A DNA stretch of 64,000 bases from Lampropedia cohaerens (lineage in GTDB: Bacteria; Pseudomonadota; Gammaproteobacteria; Burkholderiales; Burkholderiaceae_C). Below are positions 30,951 to 39,100 of this stretch, one piece after another. The notes beneath the pieces are model-generated. The model did no database searches, was not told the origin of the DNA, and worked only from the letters and a program-made list of their open reading frames with translations. Location: positions 1 to 64,000 of the forward strand of contig NZ_LBNQ01000037.1 in assembly GCF_001005215.1 (NCBI RefSeq), written 5' to 3'. The position numbers and the translations under genes were made by a program. How positions within the stretch are numbered: the first letter of the stretch is position 1; each line of letters opens with the position of its first letter.

Positions 30951-31937
30951 TCACTTCAGCTGCTGCTGAATCGTCTCGTAGAGATTTGGCGACCATTCGG
31001 GAAACTGCTGGTAGACCGCCAGCGCTTTTGCGCGGAACGGCGCAAGATCGGGATAGATCACCTCTACGCCGGCAGCCTTCATCGCCTCGATGATCTTGGC
31101 GTCTTCTTCCGTGGCGACCTGCTGGCTGTACAGACCCGCTTCGCGGCCAGTTTCGTGAATGATCTCCACCAGCTGCGGATCCAGTGTGCTAAAGAACGCT
31201 TCCCCACCGACCCAGACCGAAGTATTGGTGATGTAGCTGATCATCGAAAGGTATTTAGCCTGCTCATGCAGCTTCTGGCCATACAGCACCGGTAGCGGAT
31301 TTTCGACTCCGTCGATCATGCCCTGCGTGAGTGCGGGGTAGACGTCACCCAACGGCATTGGCGTTGGAGTGGCGCCCATGACCTCGAAGGTCTTGATCTG
31401 CATGATGTTGTTGGGCACGCGAATCTTCATGCCCTGGAGATCTTCTGGCGTGTTTACGGGCTTCTTGGCCAGCAACTGGCGCACGCCGTACAGGTAGTTG
31501 GTCATTACCAGATGCACGCCCTTCTGCTTGAGCGACTCGTTCTTCTCCTTGAACCAGTCACTCTCGTAGATGGCGAACAACTTGTCCGGATTGTCCGTCA
31601 GGTAAGGTCCGAACAGCACGCCTAAGTCTGGTTCGTAATCCGCCAGAAAGGCCACGTCACTGAGCGTGATGACGTTCATGCCCATCATCGCCTGGTCCAT
31701 GACGTCGTTTTTGGAGCCCAGTTGCGAGCTGGGGTACAACTCGAACTTCACCTTGCCACCGCTGCGCTCTTTGACCAGATCGGCCCAGTGGCGCATGACC
31801 TTGTCCAGCGGCTCGCCAGGATGATTCTCGTAGGCCACCTTGATGGCAACAGACTCTTGCGCCAAGGCGCCGGACGCTAGACCTAGGGCCAGCACGCTGG
31901 AGGTCAAGAAGGTCTTGCACACTGAGGAAAGTTTCAC
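30951..31937 (-). CDS. dctP: TRAP transporter periplasmic solute-binding protein DctP
   Basis: A 328-aa binding protein with a Sec signal peptide ending ALA before QESVAIKVAYENHPGEP. The family carboxylate-binding arginine lies in MKIRVPNN, followed by MGATPTPMPLGDVYPALTQGMIDGVENP, a standard DctP segment. I chose GTG at 31937 because AGGAG lies 8 nt upstream; the open frame upstream carries no signal peptide. The gap of about 127 nt to dctQ is long for the operon but no terminator is visible. Probable ligand is a hexonate or hexuronate by context. Confidence 0.9.
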   Translation of the reverse strand: MKLSSVCKTFLTSSVLALGLASGALAQESVAIKVAYENHPGEPLDKVMRHWADLVKERSGGKVKFELYPSSQLGSKNDVMDQAMMGMNVITLSDVAFLADYEPDLGVLFGPYLTDNPDKLFAIYESDWFKEKNESLKQKGVHLVMTNYLYGVRQLLAKKPVNTPEDLQGMKIRVPNNIMQIKTFEVMGATPTPMPLGDVYPALTQGMIDGVENPLPVLYGQKLHEQAKYLSMISYITNTSVWVGGEAFFSTLDPQLVEIIHETGREAGLYSQQVATEEDAKIIEAMKAAGVEVIYPDLAPFRAKALAVYQQFPEWSPNLYETIQQQLK

Positions 31938-32045
31938 GGTTGTCTCCTGTGAGTAGAAAAGAAAAGTAAAAAGCGCGGGCCGTTCGTCCTGAATGCCGTG
32001 TCTTTCCACCTGGCGTGCCCTGTGGTTGGCGCAGGGCTGATTAAG

Positions 32046-33059
32046 TCAGCACTCGATGAGCACCTTCAGCGTCCTCGCGCGCTCGGCGTCCCAATACGGC
32101 AGCGCCTGGTCTGCCTGCGCTAGCGGAAATACACGGCTGATCAGCCGGTCGGCATCGTCGCGTCGCTCAAGGAAGTCGATGACGGCGGCGAAGTCGGCCA
32201 TCGTGGCGTTGCGAGAGCCGTGTATATCGAGCTCTTTCAGGTTGAAGAACTGAGTCTGGTAAGAGACGGGCTGCTTGGCGTAGCCGACATAGACAACGCG
32301 TCCGGCGTAGCACGCCAAGTCGATCGCCTGCGTGAAGGTCAGTGGCAAACCCACGGCTTCAATCACGACGTCGGCGCCATGGCCATCGGTTAAAGCGAGA
32401 ATCTGCTCGGTAAGGTCGGCAGCAGTTGCATTGACCGTATGGGCGGCGCCGAAGTCGCGGGCCAATGCGGTCTTCTCGGCACTTGGATCGATGGCAATCA
32501 CTTCGCCACCGTAGTGTGCGGCGCCAGCCACCGCGCCCATGCCGATCATGCCGCAGCCTATTACCACCACCTTGTCGCAAGGACCGACGCGTCCACGCGC
32601 GGCAGCGTGAAAGCCAACCGAAAGCGGCTCGACTAGCGCAAGGTGTTGCGGCGCGAGCGTGTCGTTGAGAATCAGCTTTTCGTAAGGCAGGGCAATGAAC
32701 TCGGCAAGCCCTCCCTCCTGCTGTACGCCCATTGTGCGGTTGTACTTGCACGCATTGACGCGGCCTTTCAGACATGAAGAGCAATGGTTGCAATTGGTAT
32801 AGGGCATCACAATCACCCGCTTGCCAGGCGCGTAGGTGGCAGGGACTTCTGCGCCGACCTCTGCAATCTCGCCACCGATCTCATGCCCGGGCACGCGCGG
32901 TAACTGCACCAGCGGATTCAGCCCCTTGAAGGTGTTGAGGTCACTGCCGCACAGACCGACGTGGCGCACGCGTACCAACACCTCGCCTGCATTAGGTTTG
33001 GGGATCGGGATATCCTGCAAGACGCTTTTGCCTTCGGCAGAGATCAGTAGGGCTTTCAT
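32046..33059 (-). CDS. zinc-dependent medium-chain dehydrogenase, L-galactonate dehydrogenase-like
   Basis: A 337-aa MDR alcohol dehydrogenase. The catalytic zinc region has CGSD and GHEIGGEI, the structural zinc loop has four Cys (NCNHCSSCLKGRVNAC), and the NAD site is GCGMIGMGAV. By recall it resembles E. coli LgoD (YjjN, L-galactonate to tagaturonate): shared marks are VMPYTNCNHC-type loop, GVQQEGG and the C-terminal SRNATMADFA. Position beside a GntR regulator and the altronate branch supports an aldonate 5-dehydrogenase. Other MDR sugar dehydrogenases (RspB, sorbitol or threonine dehydrogenase) remain possible. Confidence 0.75.
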   Translation of the reverse strand: MKALLISAEGKSVLQDIPIPKPNAGEVLVRVRHVGLCGSDLNTFKGLNPLVQLPRVPGHEIGGEIAEVGAEVPATYAPGKRVIVMPYTNCNHCSSCLKGRVNACKYNRTMGVQQEGGLAEFIALPYEKLILNDTLAPQHLALVEPLSVGFHAAARGRVGPCDKVVVIGCGMIGMGAVAGAAHYGGEVIAIDPSAEKTALARDFGAAHTVNATAADLTEQILALTDGHGADVVIEAVGLPLTFTQAIDLACYAGRVVYVGYAKQPVSYQTQFFNLKELDIHGSRNATMADFAAVIDFLERRDDADRLISRVFPLAQADQALPYWDAERARTLKVLIEC

Positions 33060-33129
33060 GGATATTAATGTGGTTGACGAAGTTTGAAGGTGCCAGCGTC
33101 CGTGGTATGCAGGACTGAGCAGAAGATGT

Positions 33130-33798
33130 CTAGCGTTCCTCGGCGGAACTGACATCCTCGCTATGCGCAAAGTGTTCTAGCAGTGCCTGCTGCATGCCCT
33201 CAAGTGACTGCTCGCGCAGTGCCTGAACGATCTTGCGATGCTGGGCAGTGGCCTTGGCGTTGTGGGCGGAGTTTGACTTGCCGATTTCGAGGTAGTAGAT
33301 CAGCGTCGGCGACATCACCCTGTAGAGCTGACTGAAGACTTCATTGCCGGCGGCATGTAGCAGCGCCGCGTGAAAGTCATGGTCCGCCTGCGCAGCTTCG
33401 TGCATCGTCATGGCCGTATCCATGCGCGCGTTCGCTGCGTCCATTGCGGCGATGTCCTTTTCGCAGGCATGAAGCAGTACATCAGGAAGGCATCCATATT
33501 CGACGATGCGACGAAAGCGCAATACGTCACGCAAGGTCTTCCGGGTGGTGCCGAATGCATCGTTGAGCAAATGGAACATCGGCTCGAAAGACGGCTCGCG
33601 CACGCGCGCGCCGCGCTGGGTCTTCTCAACGAGTTGGTAGGCTTCAAGAAAAATCATGGCTTCGCGCACTGTGTTGCGGCCTACCTGAAAGCGCTCGGCC
33701 AGTTCTCGCTCGGTGGGCAGCACATCGCCAGGCTTGTAGCTGCCTTGGATGTCTTTCTTGAGGGTATCGAGAACGTGTTGAACAGCAGAAGTACGCAT
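33130..33798 (-). CDS. GntR-family regulator (FadR/FCD subfamily) of the sugar-acid cluster
   Basis: A 222-aa transcription factor. The winged helix (about 1-70) includes LPTERELAERFQVGRNTVREAMIFLEAYQLV; the rest is an all-helical FCD ligand-binding domain with the metal-ligand type pattern DHDFHAALLHAAGN and a late histidine in HRKIVQAL. ExuR, UxuR and LgoR of E. coli belong to this subfamily and respond to hexuronates or L-galactonate. I chose the ATG at 33798; a TTG at 33828 would place the operator-like repeats inside the gene. It is the first gene of the minus-strand cluster and probably autoregulated. Confidence 0.88.
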   Translation of the reverse strand: MRTSAVQHVLDTLKKDIQGSYKPGDVLPTERELAERFQVGRNTVREAMIFLEAYQLVEKTQRGARVREPSFEPMFHLLNDAFGTTRKTLRDVLRFRRIVEYGCLPDVLLHACEKDIAAMDAANARMDTAMTMHEAAQADHDFHAALLHAAGNEVFSQLYRVMSPTLIYYLEIGKSNSAHNAKATAQHRKIVQALREQSLEGMQQALLEHFAHSEDVSSAEER

Positions 33799-33808
33799 GA
33801 TGGTTGCT

Positions 33809-33828
33809 TGGTCCAACAATTGGGCCAA
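33809..33828. promoter_or_regulatory. paired TTGGNCCAA operators before the GntR gene
   Basis: TTGGTCCAA at 33809-33817 and TTGGGCCAA at 33820-33828 are two 9-bp dyads with centres 11 bp apart, one helical turn. They lie 11-30 nt upstream of the GntR start, a normal place for autoregulation. GntR-family dimers bind short palindromes, but this motif is not one I can assign to a named regulator. Confidence 0.55.
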
Positions 33829-33848
33829 ATATGTTTCGCGAAATATAT
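33829..33848. promoter_or_regulatory. TTTCGCGAAA dyad next to the GntR operators
   Basis: The 10-bp perfect palindrome TTTCGCGAAA (33834-33843) extends outward with four more matching pairs out of five. It abuts the paired TTGGNCCAA sites on the side away from the gene, within 50 nt of the GntR start, so it could be a second factor's site or part of a composite operator. Confidence 0.4.
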
Positions 33849-34029
33849 GACAGAGCCGTCAATTCCTGATGAGGGGTATCCCTAGGTCTGATTTACTGTG
33901 GCACCGACGCTGCTTGGAAGGCGGCAGTGCATAGCGCGGTGGGCAGGATGGGCAATGCGGACGCTGGGCTCGCCAATGGGCGCTCATAACCTGTTGCGGG
34001 TATGGCATGGCCTGTGCTGCTGCAACACC

Positions 34030-34962
34030 ATGCATCTTCACTCGCGCGCCATCATCTACTTTGACATGATTCGCCGCTGCGGCTCGATCCGCGAAGCGGC
34101 GCGGCGACTGCACGTGTCGTCTTCCGCAGTCAACCGCCAGCTGTTGCAGCTGGAAGAGGAGTTGCAGGCACCGTTGTTCGATCGGTTGCCGACCGGGCTG
34201 CAGCTCACGCCCGCCGGGGAGGTTTTTTCCCGCCATGTATTGACGGTGCTGCAGGACCAGCACCGCCTGGCGTCCGAACTGGGGCTGCTGCGCGGTGTGC
34301 ACCGCGGCTCGGTTAGCGTCGCCGCGGTCGAGGGACTCAACGCCGACATCCTGCCGCTCGCCATGCGGCAGATGCACCAGCGCCATCCTGGCATCACCAT
34401 GCGTGTGCAGACCTGCGGATCCACGCAGGTGGTGCAGGCGCTGATTGCGGGCGAGGCGGATGTGGGCATTGGCTTTGCCATCGAGCGCCACGAACATATC
34501 CGGCAATGCGCGCTGCGCAGCTTCGGCCTGGGCGCCGTGGTACCGGGTGCGCATCCGCTGGCTGGCCGTGCCCGCGTAACATTTGCCGATTGCGCCGCCT
34601 ATCCGTTGATTCTGCCGACGCCGGCGCTGTCGATCTGGGCACTGCTGCAGCCGGTCATGCGCCACTTTAAGGGCCGTGTGCATGTCGGCGTGGAGGTCTC
34701 CTCGGTGGAACTCGGCAAGAACCTCGCGGCCCAGGGCCTGGGTGTGTTCTTTCAAAGCCGCATTGGGCTGGAGCGTGACATTGCCGAGGGCGTGCTGGCA
34801 CACGTGCCGCTGGATGCACCGCAGGCCATGCTGTCCGAACTGGGCGTCTACGTGCGCGCCGGCCGTGCGCTCTCACCCGCGCTGGACGCGTTTCTGCAAA
34901 TTCTGCTGCAGGTGATCGAGCGCTATCCGCAGCCTGCCGATCCAGAGGCCGTCCTGCCCTGA
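34030..34962 (+). CDS. LysR-family transcriptional regulator of the downstream cluster
   Basis: A 310-aa LysR-type regulator. The helix-turn-helix is at about 5-65, with FDMIRRCGSIREAARRL and HVSSSAVNRQLLQLEEEL, followed by LFDRLPTGLQLTPAGE. The C-terminal periplasmic-binding-protein-like effector domain has the ADVGIGFA segment. It reads in the same direction as the catabolic genes, about 415 nt upstream. MHLHSRAIIYF at 34030 is the natural start; earlier in-frame codons add residues unlike the family. It is probably the activator of the next ten genes. Confidence 0.85.
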   Translation: MHLHSRAIIYFDMIRRCGSIREAARRLHVSSSAVNRQLLQLEEELQAPLFDRLPTGLQLTPAGEVFSRHVLTVLQDQHRLASELGLLRGVHRGSVSVAAVEGLNADILPLAMRQMHQRHPGITMRVQTCGSTQVVQALIAGEADVGIGFAIERHEHIRQCALRSFGLGAVVPGAHPLAGRARVTFADCAAYPLILPTPALSIWALLQPVMRHFKGRVHVGVEVSSVELGKNLAAQGLGVFFQSRIGLERDIAEGVLAHVPLDAPQAMLSELGVYVRAGRALSPALDAFLQILLQVIERYPQPADPEAVLP

Positions 34963-35203
34963 ACGGCGCCCCGGTTGGGGCGGTCGCCCCCGTCCATCGG
35001 GCGCAGTGCACCGGGGCATTGCCTCACAGCAAGGCGCGCCTCGGCGCTGTCCCATGCCAACAATGCTGTGACCGCGCCTGATCTAAGAACCTGTTTACGA
35101 TCTTTTCATGCGCCGCGTCCTCCCGCCAAGCGCCTTGCACGCGCGGCGATGCAGCGGCAGCGCACTGTAGGAAGCGATCGTCAACGAGCTCCTCGATATT
35201 CTG

Positions 35204-35226
35204 GTGCATGCACTGGAAAAGTGCAT
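35204..35226. promoter_or_regulatory. GTGCA repeats/dyad upstream of the heterocycle cluster
   Basis: The 416-nt gap before 35379 holds a perfect 10-bp palindrome GTGCATGCAC (35204-35213) and an overlapping dyad ATGCACT (35208-35214) with AGTGCAT (35220-35226), 5-nt spacer. Such sites are typical of LysR-type or similar regulators. The rest of the gap shows no gene. Confidence 0.4.
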
Positions 35227-35378
35227 AGTGCAATTACGGTTTTGGTGCGAAGGGCTGCTGTGCACATTTTGGCATCGCCCATGGCGAAAAAAACTGCTAT
35301 TCAGCGCAGCGGCGGATTCCTACACTGCACGGACATTACAGCTGCATTGCCTGCTCGCCTCCTGTTTCCATTTTTGCC

Positions 35379-36335
35379 ATGTCCAGCCCTTCCTGCCTCC
35401 CAGTTATTGATGTCGCTGCATTGCATGATGGCAGCCTTGCCGAGCGTCGTGCCGTGGCCGAGCAGTTGGGCCGCGCTTGCGAGCAGCATGGCTTTTTCTA
35501 TATCGTCAATCACGGGGTGGATGCGGCGCTGATCGATGCGGTGTTTGCGGCCAGTCGCCGCTTTTTTGCCCTGGATTTTCCGGTCAAGGCAGCGCTGGAC
35601 AAGCGGCACTCCCGCTGCAATCGTGGCTATGAGCCGCTACGAGCCCAGACGCTGGAGGCCGGCGCCGCGCCGGATCTGAAAGAGAGCTTTTATATCGGCG
35701 CAGAGGTGCCGGGGGACGACCCGCGCGTGCTCGCCGGGCGTTTCAACACTGGGCCCAACCAGTGGCCTGTGCAACTGCCCGCATTCCGCGCCGTGATGCA
35801 GGACTACTATGCCCAGGCCTACGCACTGGGCGTGCGTCTGATCCGCGGCTTCGCCCTGTCGCTGCAGCTGCGTGAAGACTACTTTGACGCCTACCTCGAT
35901 GATGCGGCTGCGACGCTGCGCTTGCTGCACTACCCGCCACAGCCGGCCAACCCAGCGCCCGGTGAGAAGGGCTGCGGCGCACACACCGATTTCGGTGGGT
36001 TGACGCTGCTGCTGCAGGATGCCGCAGGCGGACTGCAGGTATGGGATGCGCAGGCCGGCGGCTGGATCGACGCACCCCCGATTGCTGGCGCCTACGTCGT
36101 GAACATTGGCGACCTGATGGCGCGCTGGACGAACGATCGATACGTTTCCACGCTGCATCGCGTCATTAATCATTCGGGCGGTGCACGCTACTCCGTGCCA
36201 TTTTTCTTCACGGGCAATCCCCTGCACGAGATTGCCTGCATCCCTTCCTGCCTGCGGCCCGGTGAGCAGCCCAGGTATCCTGTCGTGACGGTTGAGCAGC
36301 ATCAAAGAGACTGCTATCAGCGTACCTATGGCTGA
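35379..36335 (+). CDS. 2-oxoglutarate/Fe(II)-dependent oxygenase (isopenicillin N synthase family)
   Basis: A 318-aa non-haem iron oxygenase. The N-terminal DIOX_N part (LPVIDVAALHDGSLAERR) is followed by the jelly-roll core with the iron ligands His202 and Asp204 (AHTDFG) and His260 (STLHRVIN), and Arg270 (RYSVPFFF) for the 2-oxoglutarate carboxylate. Family members hydroxylate, desaturate or cyclise small molecules. As first gene of the cluster it probably oxidises the imported substrate or an intermediate. Its end overlaps the hydrolase gene by 8 nt. Exact substrate unknown. Confidence 0.85.
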   Translation: MSSPSCLPVIDVAALHDGSLAERRAVAEQLGRACEQHGFFYIVNHGVDAALIDAVFAASRRFFALDFPVKAALDKRHSRCNRGYEPLRAQTLEAGAAPDLKESFYIGAEVPGDDPRVLAGRFNTGPNQWPVQLPAFRAVMQDYYAQAYALGVRLIRGFALSLQLREDYFDAYLDDAAATLRLLHYPPQPANPAPGEKGCGAHTDFGGLTLLLQDAAGGLQVWDAQAGGWIDAPPIAGAYVVNIGDLMARWTNDRYVSTLHRVINHSGGARYSVPFFFTGNPLHEIACIPSCLRPGEQPRYPVVTVEQHQRDCYQRTYG

Positions 36336-37224
36336 GTGCGCGCCCCTGGCTGGAACTGGCCCGATTCCGGTGCGGCACATCGTGCTGATTCACGGCGCCT
36401 GGCAGGGCAGCTGGGCGTTTGCGGCCTGGCAGCCGCTGCTGCGTGCTGCGGGCTGGCAGGTGCATGCGGTGGACTTGCCAGGCAATGCGGTGCCGGCCTT
36501 TCAGCCGTGGCCCGGAGGTTCATCGCCGGATCTATGCGACTACACCGAGCACGTCCTGCAACTGCTGAACCGGCTGGATGGGCCGGCGGTTCTGGTCGGC
36601 CACAGCGGCGGTGGCATCACCGCCGCGCAGGTGGCTCAAGCGCGCCCGGACGCGGTCGCCGCCCTGGTGTTTCTGGCGGGCATGATGCTGCCTGACGGCA
36701 TGGACTTTGCCGCGTTGATTGACGCGTGCAGGCAGGCCCATCCGCACTTTGCCTATACCGGGGTCGGCCCGCTGTTGCAGTGGGATGCCAACGGCAGCGC
36801 CAGCCGCGTGCCGGTTGCCGTGGCCCGCGAAATATTCCTGCATGACTGCCCACCGGCGCTGGCCGCTCAGGCGCAGGCGCGACTGGTGTGGCAGCCGGAA
36901 AGTGGCCGTGCCATGCGCAATCGCCTGACGGCGTCGCGCTACGGCCGTGTTCCCCGTATCTATGTCGAGTGTCTGCGTGACCGCTCCGTGCTGCACGTGC
37001 TGCAGCGGCACATGCAGCAGCTCTCGCCGGGCGCGCTGCGCGTCACGCTCGATTGCGGGCATGTCCCGCAGCTGGCTTGCCCGCAGTTGCTGACGCAGCG
37101 CCTGACCGATGCACTGGTACGCGTTCAGGTGCAGGCGCGTCGCGACGATGGCATGCCCCTTGCTGTATGTACGCAAGGGCGAGCATTGCCGGGCGCGCAG
37201 AGTTCCTCCCACCCCTTGCCATGA
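36328..37224 (+). CDS. alpha/beta-fold hydrolase (esterase/amidase-like)
   Basis: A 298-aa alpha/beta hydrolase. It shows VLIHGAWQGSWAF with the oxyanion-hole motif, the nucleophile elbow GHSGGG (Ser93), and a catalytic histidine in CGHVPQLACP; the overall pattern is that of plant methylesterase-like and EstA-type enzymes. The ATG at 36328 lies inside the end of the oxygenase gene; a TTG at 36292 is less likely. It may hydrolyse an ester or amide in the same pathway. The last 35 residues are low-similarity tail. Confidence 0.78.
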   Translation: MAECAPLAGTGPIPVRHIVLIHGAWQGSWAFAAWQPLLRAAGWQVHAVDLPGNAVPAFQPWPGGSSPDLCDYTEHVLQLLNRLDGPAVLVGHSGGGITAAQVAQARPDAVAALVFLAGMMLPDGMDFAALIDACRQAHPHFAYTGVGPLLQWDANGSASRVPVAVAREIFLHDCPPALAAQAQARLVWQPESGRAMRNRLTASRYGRVPRIYVECLRDRSVLHVLQRHMQQLSPGALRVTLDCGHVPQLACPQLLTQRLTDALVRVQVQARRDDGMPLAVCTQGRALPGAQSSSHPLP

Positions 37225-37267
37225 CCGTCGAGCGCGGTTGCTTGTTTTGACTCCAGGAGAATTTCCC

Positions 37268-38260
37268 ATGACCTTGCGCCCCTTGTTCGCTTCCCTGATG
37301 CTGGCCTGCGCCAGCCTAGCCGGTGCCGCTGCACAGGCTGCCGACAAGCTGACCGTCCAGCTCGACTGGCTGCCCGGCGGCGACAAGGCGTTCGTCTATT
37401 CGGGCATCGAGCAGGGCTTTTTCGAGGAGGAGGCCCTGGATGTGACCGTGTTGACCGGTCGAGGCTCGTCCGATGCCGTCACCAAGATCGCCACCGGCAC
37501 TGCCGATGTCGGCTTTGCGGGCATCTCCGCGCTGATGATGGCCGCAGCCGAGGGCGAGGTGCCGGTCAAGGCTGTGCTGTCGCTGTATTCCAAGCAGCCT
37601 GATGCGCTTTTTACCCGTGCCGGCAGCGGCATCGCTTCCCTCAAGGATATGGAAGGCAAGACGGTGGCGATGCCGACCTTCTCGTCGTCCAATGCGCTGT
37701 GGCCGGTCGTGCTGCAAAAGAACGGCGTCGATGGTGACAAGATTCGCGTCATCAAGACCGATCCGTCAACCATGGCGCCGATGCTCGCGCAGGGGCGGGT
37801 GGATGCCACCATCAATTGGGTCACCGTCGCGCCGGCTTTTCGCCAGGTGCTGGGTCAGGCCAAGCAGGAGCTGGCCGTGCTGCCCTGGAGTGACTTCGGC
37901 CTGGACGGATACGGCTGGTCGGCCATGGCCAGCACCCGTTTGATTGACGAGCAGCCTGAGGTACTGCAGCGCTATCTGCGCGCCCTGCGCAAATCCGTGG
38001 CGTTCGCCATTGCCAATCCGCAGCAAGCCGCCAAGGACCTGCAGGCGCACGTACCGGAGGCCAACGTCGAGGTGGTGCAGGCCGAGTTCGAGGCCTCTAT
38101 CCCGCTGCTGCAAAACGAGGTCAGCGAGCAGTTCGGCTTCGGCACTTTCGATCCGGCCTTGCTGAAAGCCACCTGGGACTGGGTGGCCGCATCCATGAAC
38201 TATGCGGCTGACAAATTGGATCCGGAAACGTTGGTCGAGCGCGGTTTTGCCGCGCCCTGA
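37268..38260 (+). CDS. ABC transporter substrate-binding protein (NMT1/THI5-like)
   Basis: A 330-aa periplasmic binding protein. The signal peptide MTLRPLFASLMLACASLAG ends before AADKLTVQLDWLPGGDKAF. The family pattern follows: GFFEEEALDVTVLTGRGSSD, ATGTADVGFAGISALMMA and an EGKTVAMPTFSSSNALWP segment. Relatives bind pyrimidines (ThiY), sulfonates, nitrate or riboflavin. AGGAG precedes the start. It lies 43 nt after the hydrolase gene and is followed by its ATPase and permease, so it forms an importer for the cluster's substrate. Confidence 0.87.
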   Translation: MTLRPLFASLMLACASLAGAAAQAADKLTVQLDWLPGGDKAFVYSGIEQGFFEEEALDVTVLTGRGSSDAVTKIATGTADVGFAGISALMMAAAEGEVPVKAVLSLYSKQPDALFTRAGSGIASLKDMEGKTVAMPTFSSSNALWPVVLQKNGVDGDKIRVIKTDPSTMAPMLAQGRVDATINWVTVAPAFRQVLGQAKQELAVLPWSDFGLDGYGWSAMASTRLIDEQPEVLQRYLRALRKSVAFAIANPQQAAKDLQAHVPEANVEVVQAEFEASIPLLQNEVSEQFGFGTFDPALLKATWDWVAASMNYAADKLDPETLVERGFAAP

Positions 38261-38319
38261 GGCGCAGGGCAGGCCCGGCGCCGCCCGATTCTGCATTGGA
38301 ACCACCCGCGAGCTACTTC

Positions 38320-39093
38320 ATGGAACATGTGATCGACCTGGATGCGGTCGGACAGGTCTTTGCTGCCAGTGACGGCGGCAGCGTCACCGCGTTGCAGGAT
38401 GTGCAACTGCACTTGCGCAGAAACGAGTTCGTCTCGCTGATCGGCCCATCGGGCTGCGGCAAATCGACCATTCTGCGGCTGATTGCCGGACTGCTGAGGC
38501 CGACTTCGGGCCTGATACGTATCTTCGACACGCCGGTGACGGAGCCGCGCGATGAGATCGGTATGGTGTTTCAGAAGCCCACGCTGCTGCCGTGGCTGAC
38601 GGTGCTGGACAACATCACTTTCCCGATGAAGCACAAGTACGGGCGCGTCACGGTGCAAGAGCATGCGCGTGCGCGAGAGCTGTTACGCATGGTGGGCCTG
38701 ACGGACTTTGGCCACAAGCGCCCCGGCGAACTCTCCGGAGGCATGCAGCAGCGCGTGGCCATTGCGCGTTCGCTGCTGCATGACCCTGACATCTTGCTGA
38801 TGGACGAGCCGTTTTCCGCACTCGACGCACTCACGCGCGACGAGATGAGCTTCGAATTGCTGCGCATTTGGAGCGAGCGGCCCAAGACGGTGGTGTTCGT
38901 AACCCACTCGATCCAGGAAGCGCTGCTGCTGTCTGACCGCATCGTCGTGATGAGCGCGCGCCCCGGCAAGGTAGACGATGTCATTGACGTGCCATTGCCG
39001 CGTCCTCGGGACATGGCGACCCTGGCCGATCCGCTTTTTACCGAGATGGCTAACGCGATTCGTGTGCAGGTATTCAGCCGCGCGCCAGCCTGA
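38320..39093 (+). CDS. ABC transporter ATP-binding protein (SsuB/TauB/ThiZ type)
   Basis: A 257-aa ATPase. Walker A GPSGCGKST, Q-loop VFQKPTLLPWLTV, signature LSGGMQQRVAIARSL, Walker B ILLMDEPFSALDALT and switch FVTHSIQEAL are all intact. The style is that of nitrate/sulfonate/thiamine-precursor importers, agreeing with the preceding binding protein. The ATG at 38320 was preferred over a TTG at 38296. Confidence 0.92.
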   Translation: MEHVIDLDAVGQVFAASDGGSVTALQDVQLHLRRNEFVSLIGPSGCGKSTILRLIAGLLRPTSGLIRIFDTPVTEPRDEIGMVFQKPTLLPWLTVLDNITFPMKHKYGRVTVQEHARARELLRMVGLTDFGHKRPGELSGGMQQRVAIARSLLHDPDILLMDEPFSALDALTRDEMSFELLRIWSERPKTVVFVTHSIQEALLLSDRIVVMSARPGKVDDVIDVPLPRPRDMATLADPLFTEMANAIRVQVFSRAPA

Positions 39094-39100
39094 GGACACC

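Noticed and set aside
35090..35120. Stretch with AAGAACCTGTTTAC that looked like an insertion-sequence end
   Set aside because: No matching inverted end, target duplication or transposase nearby.
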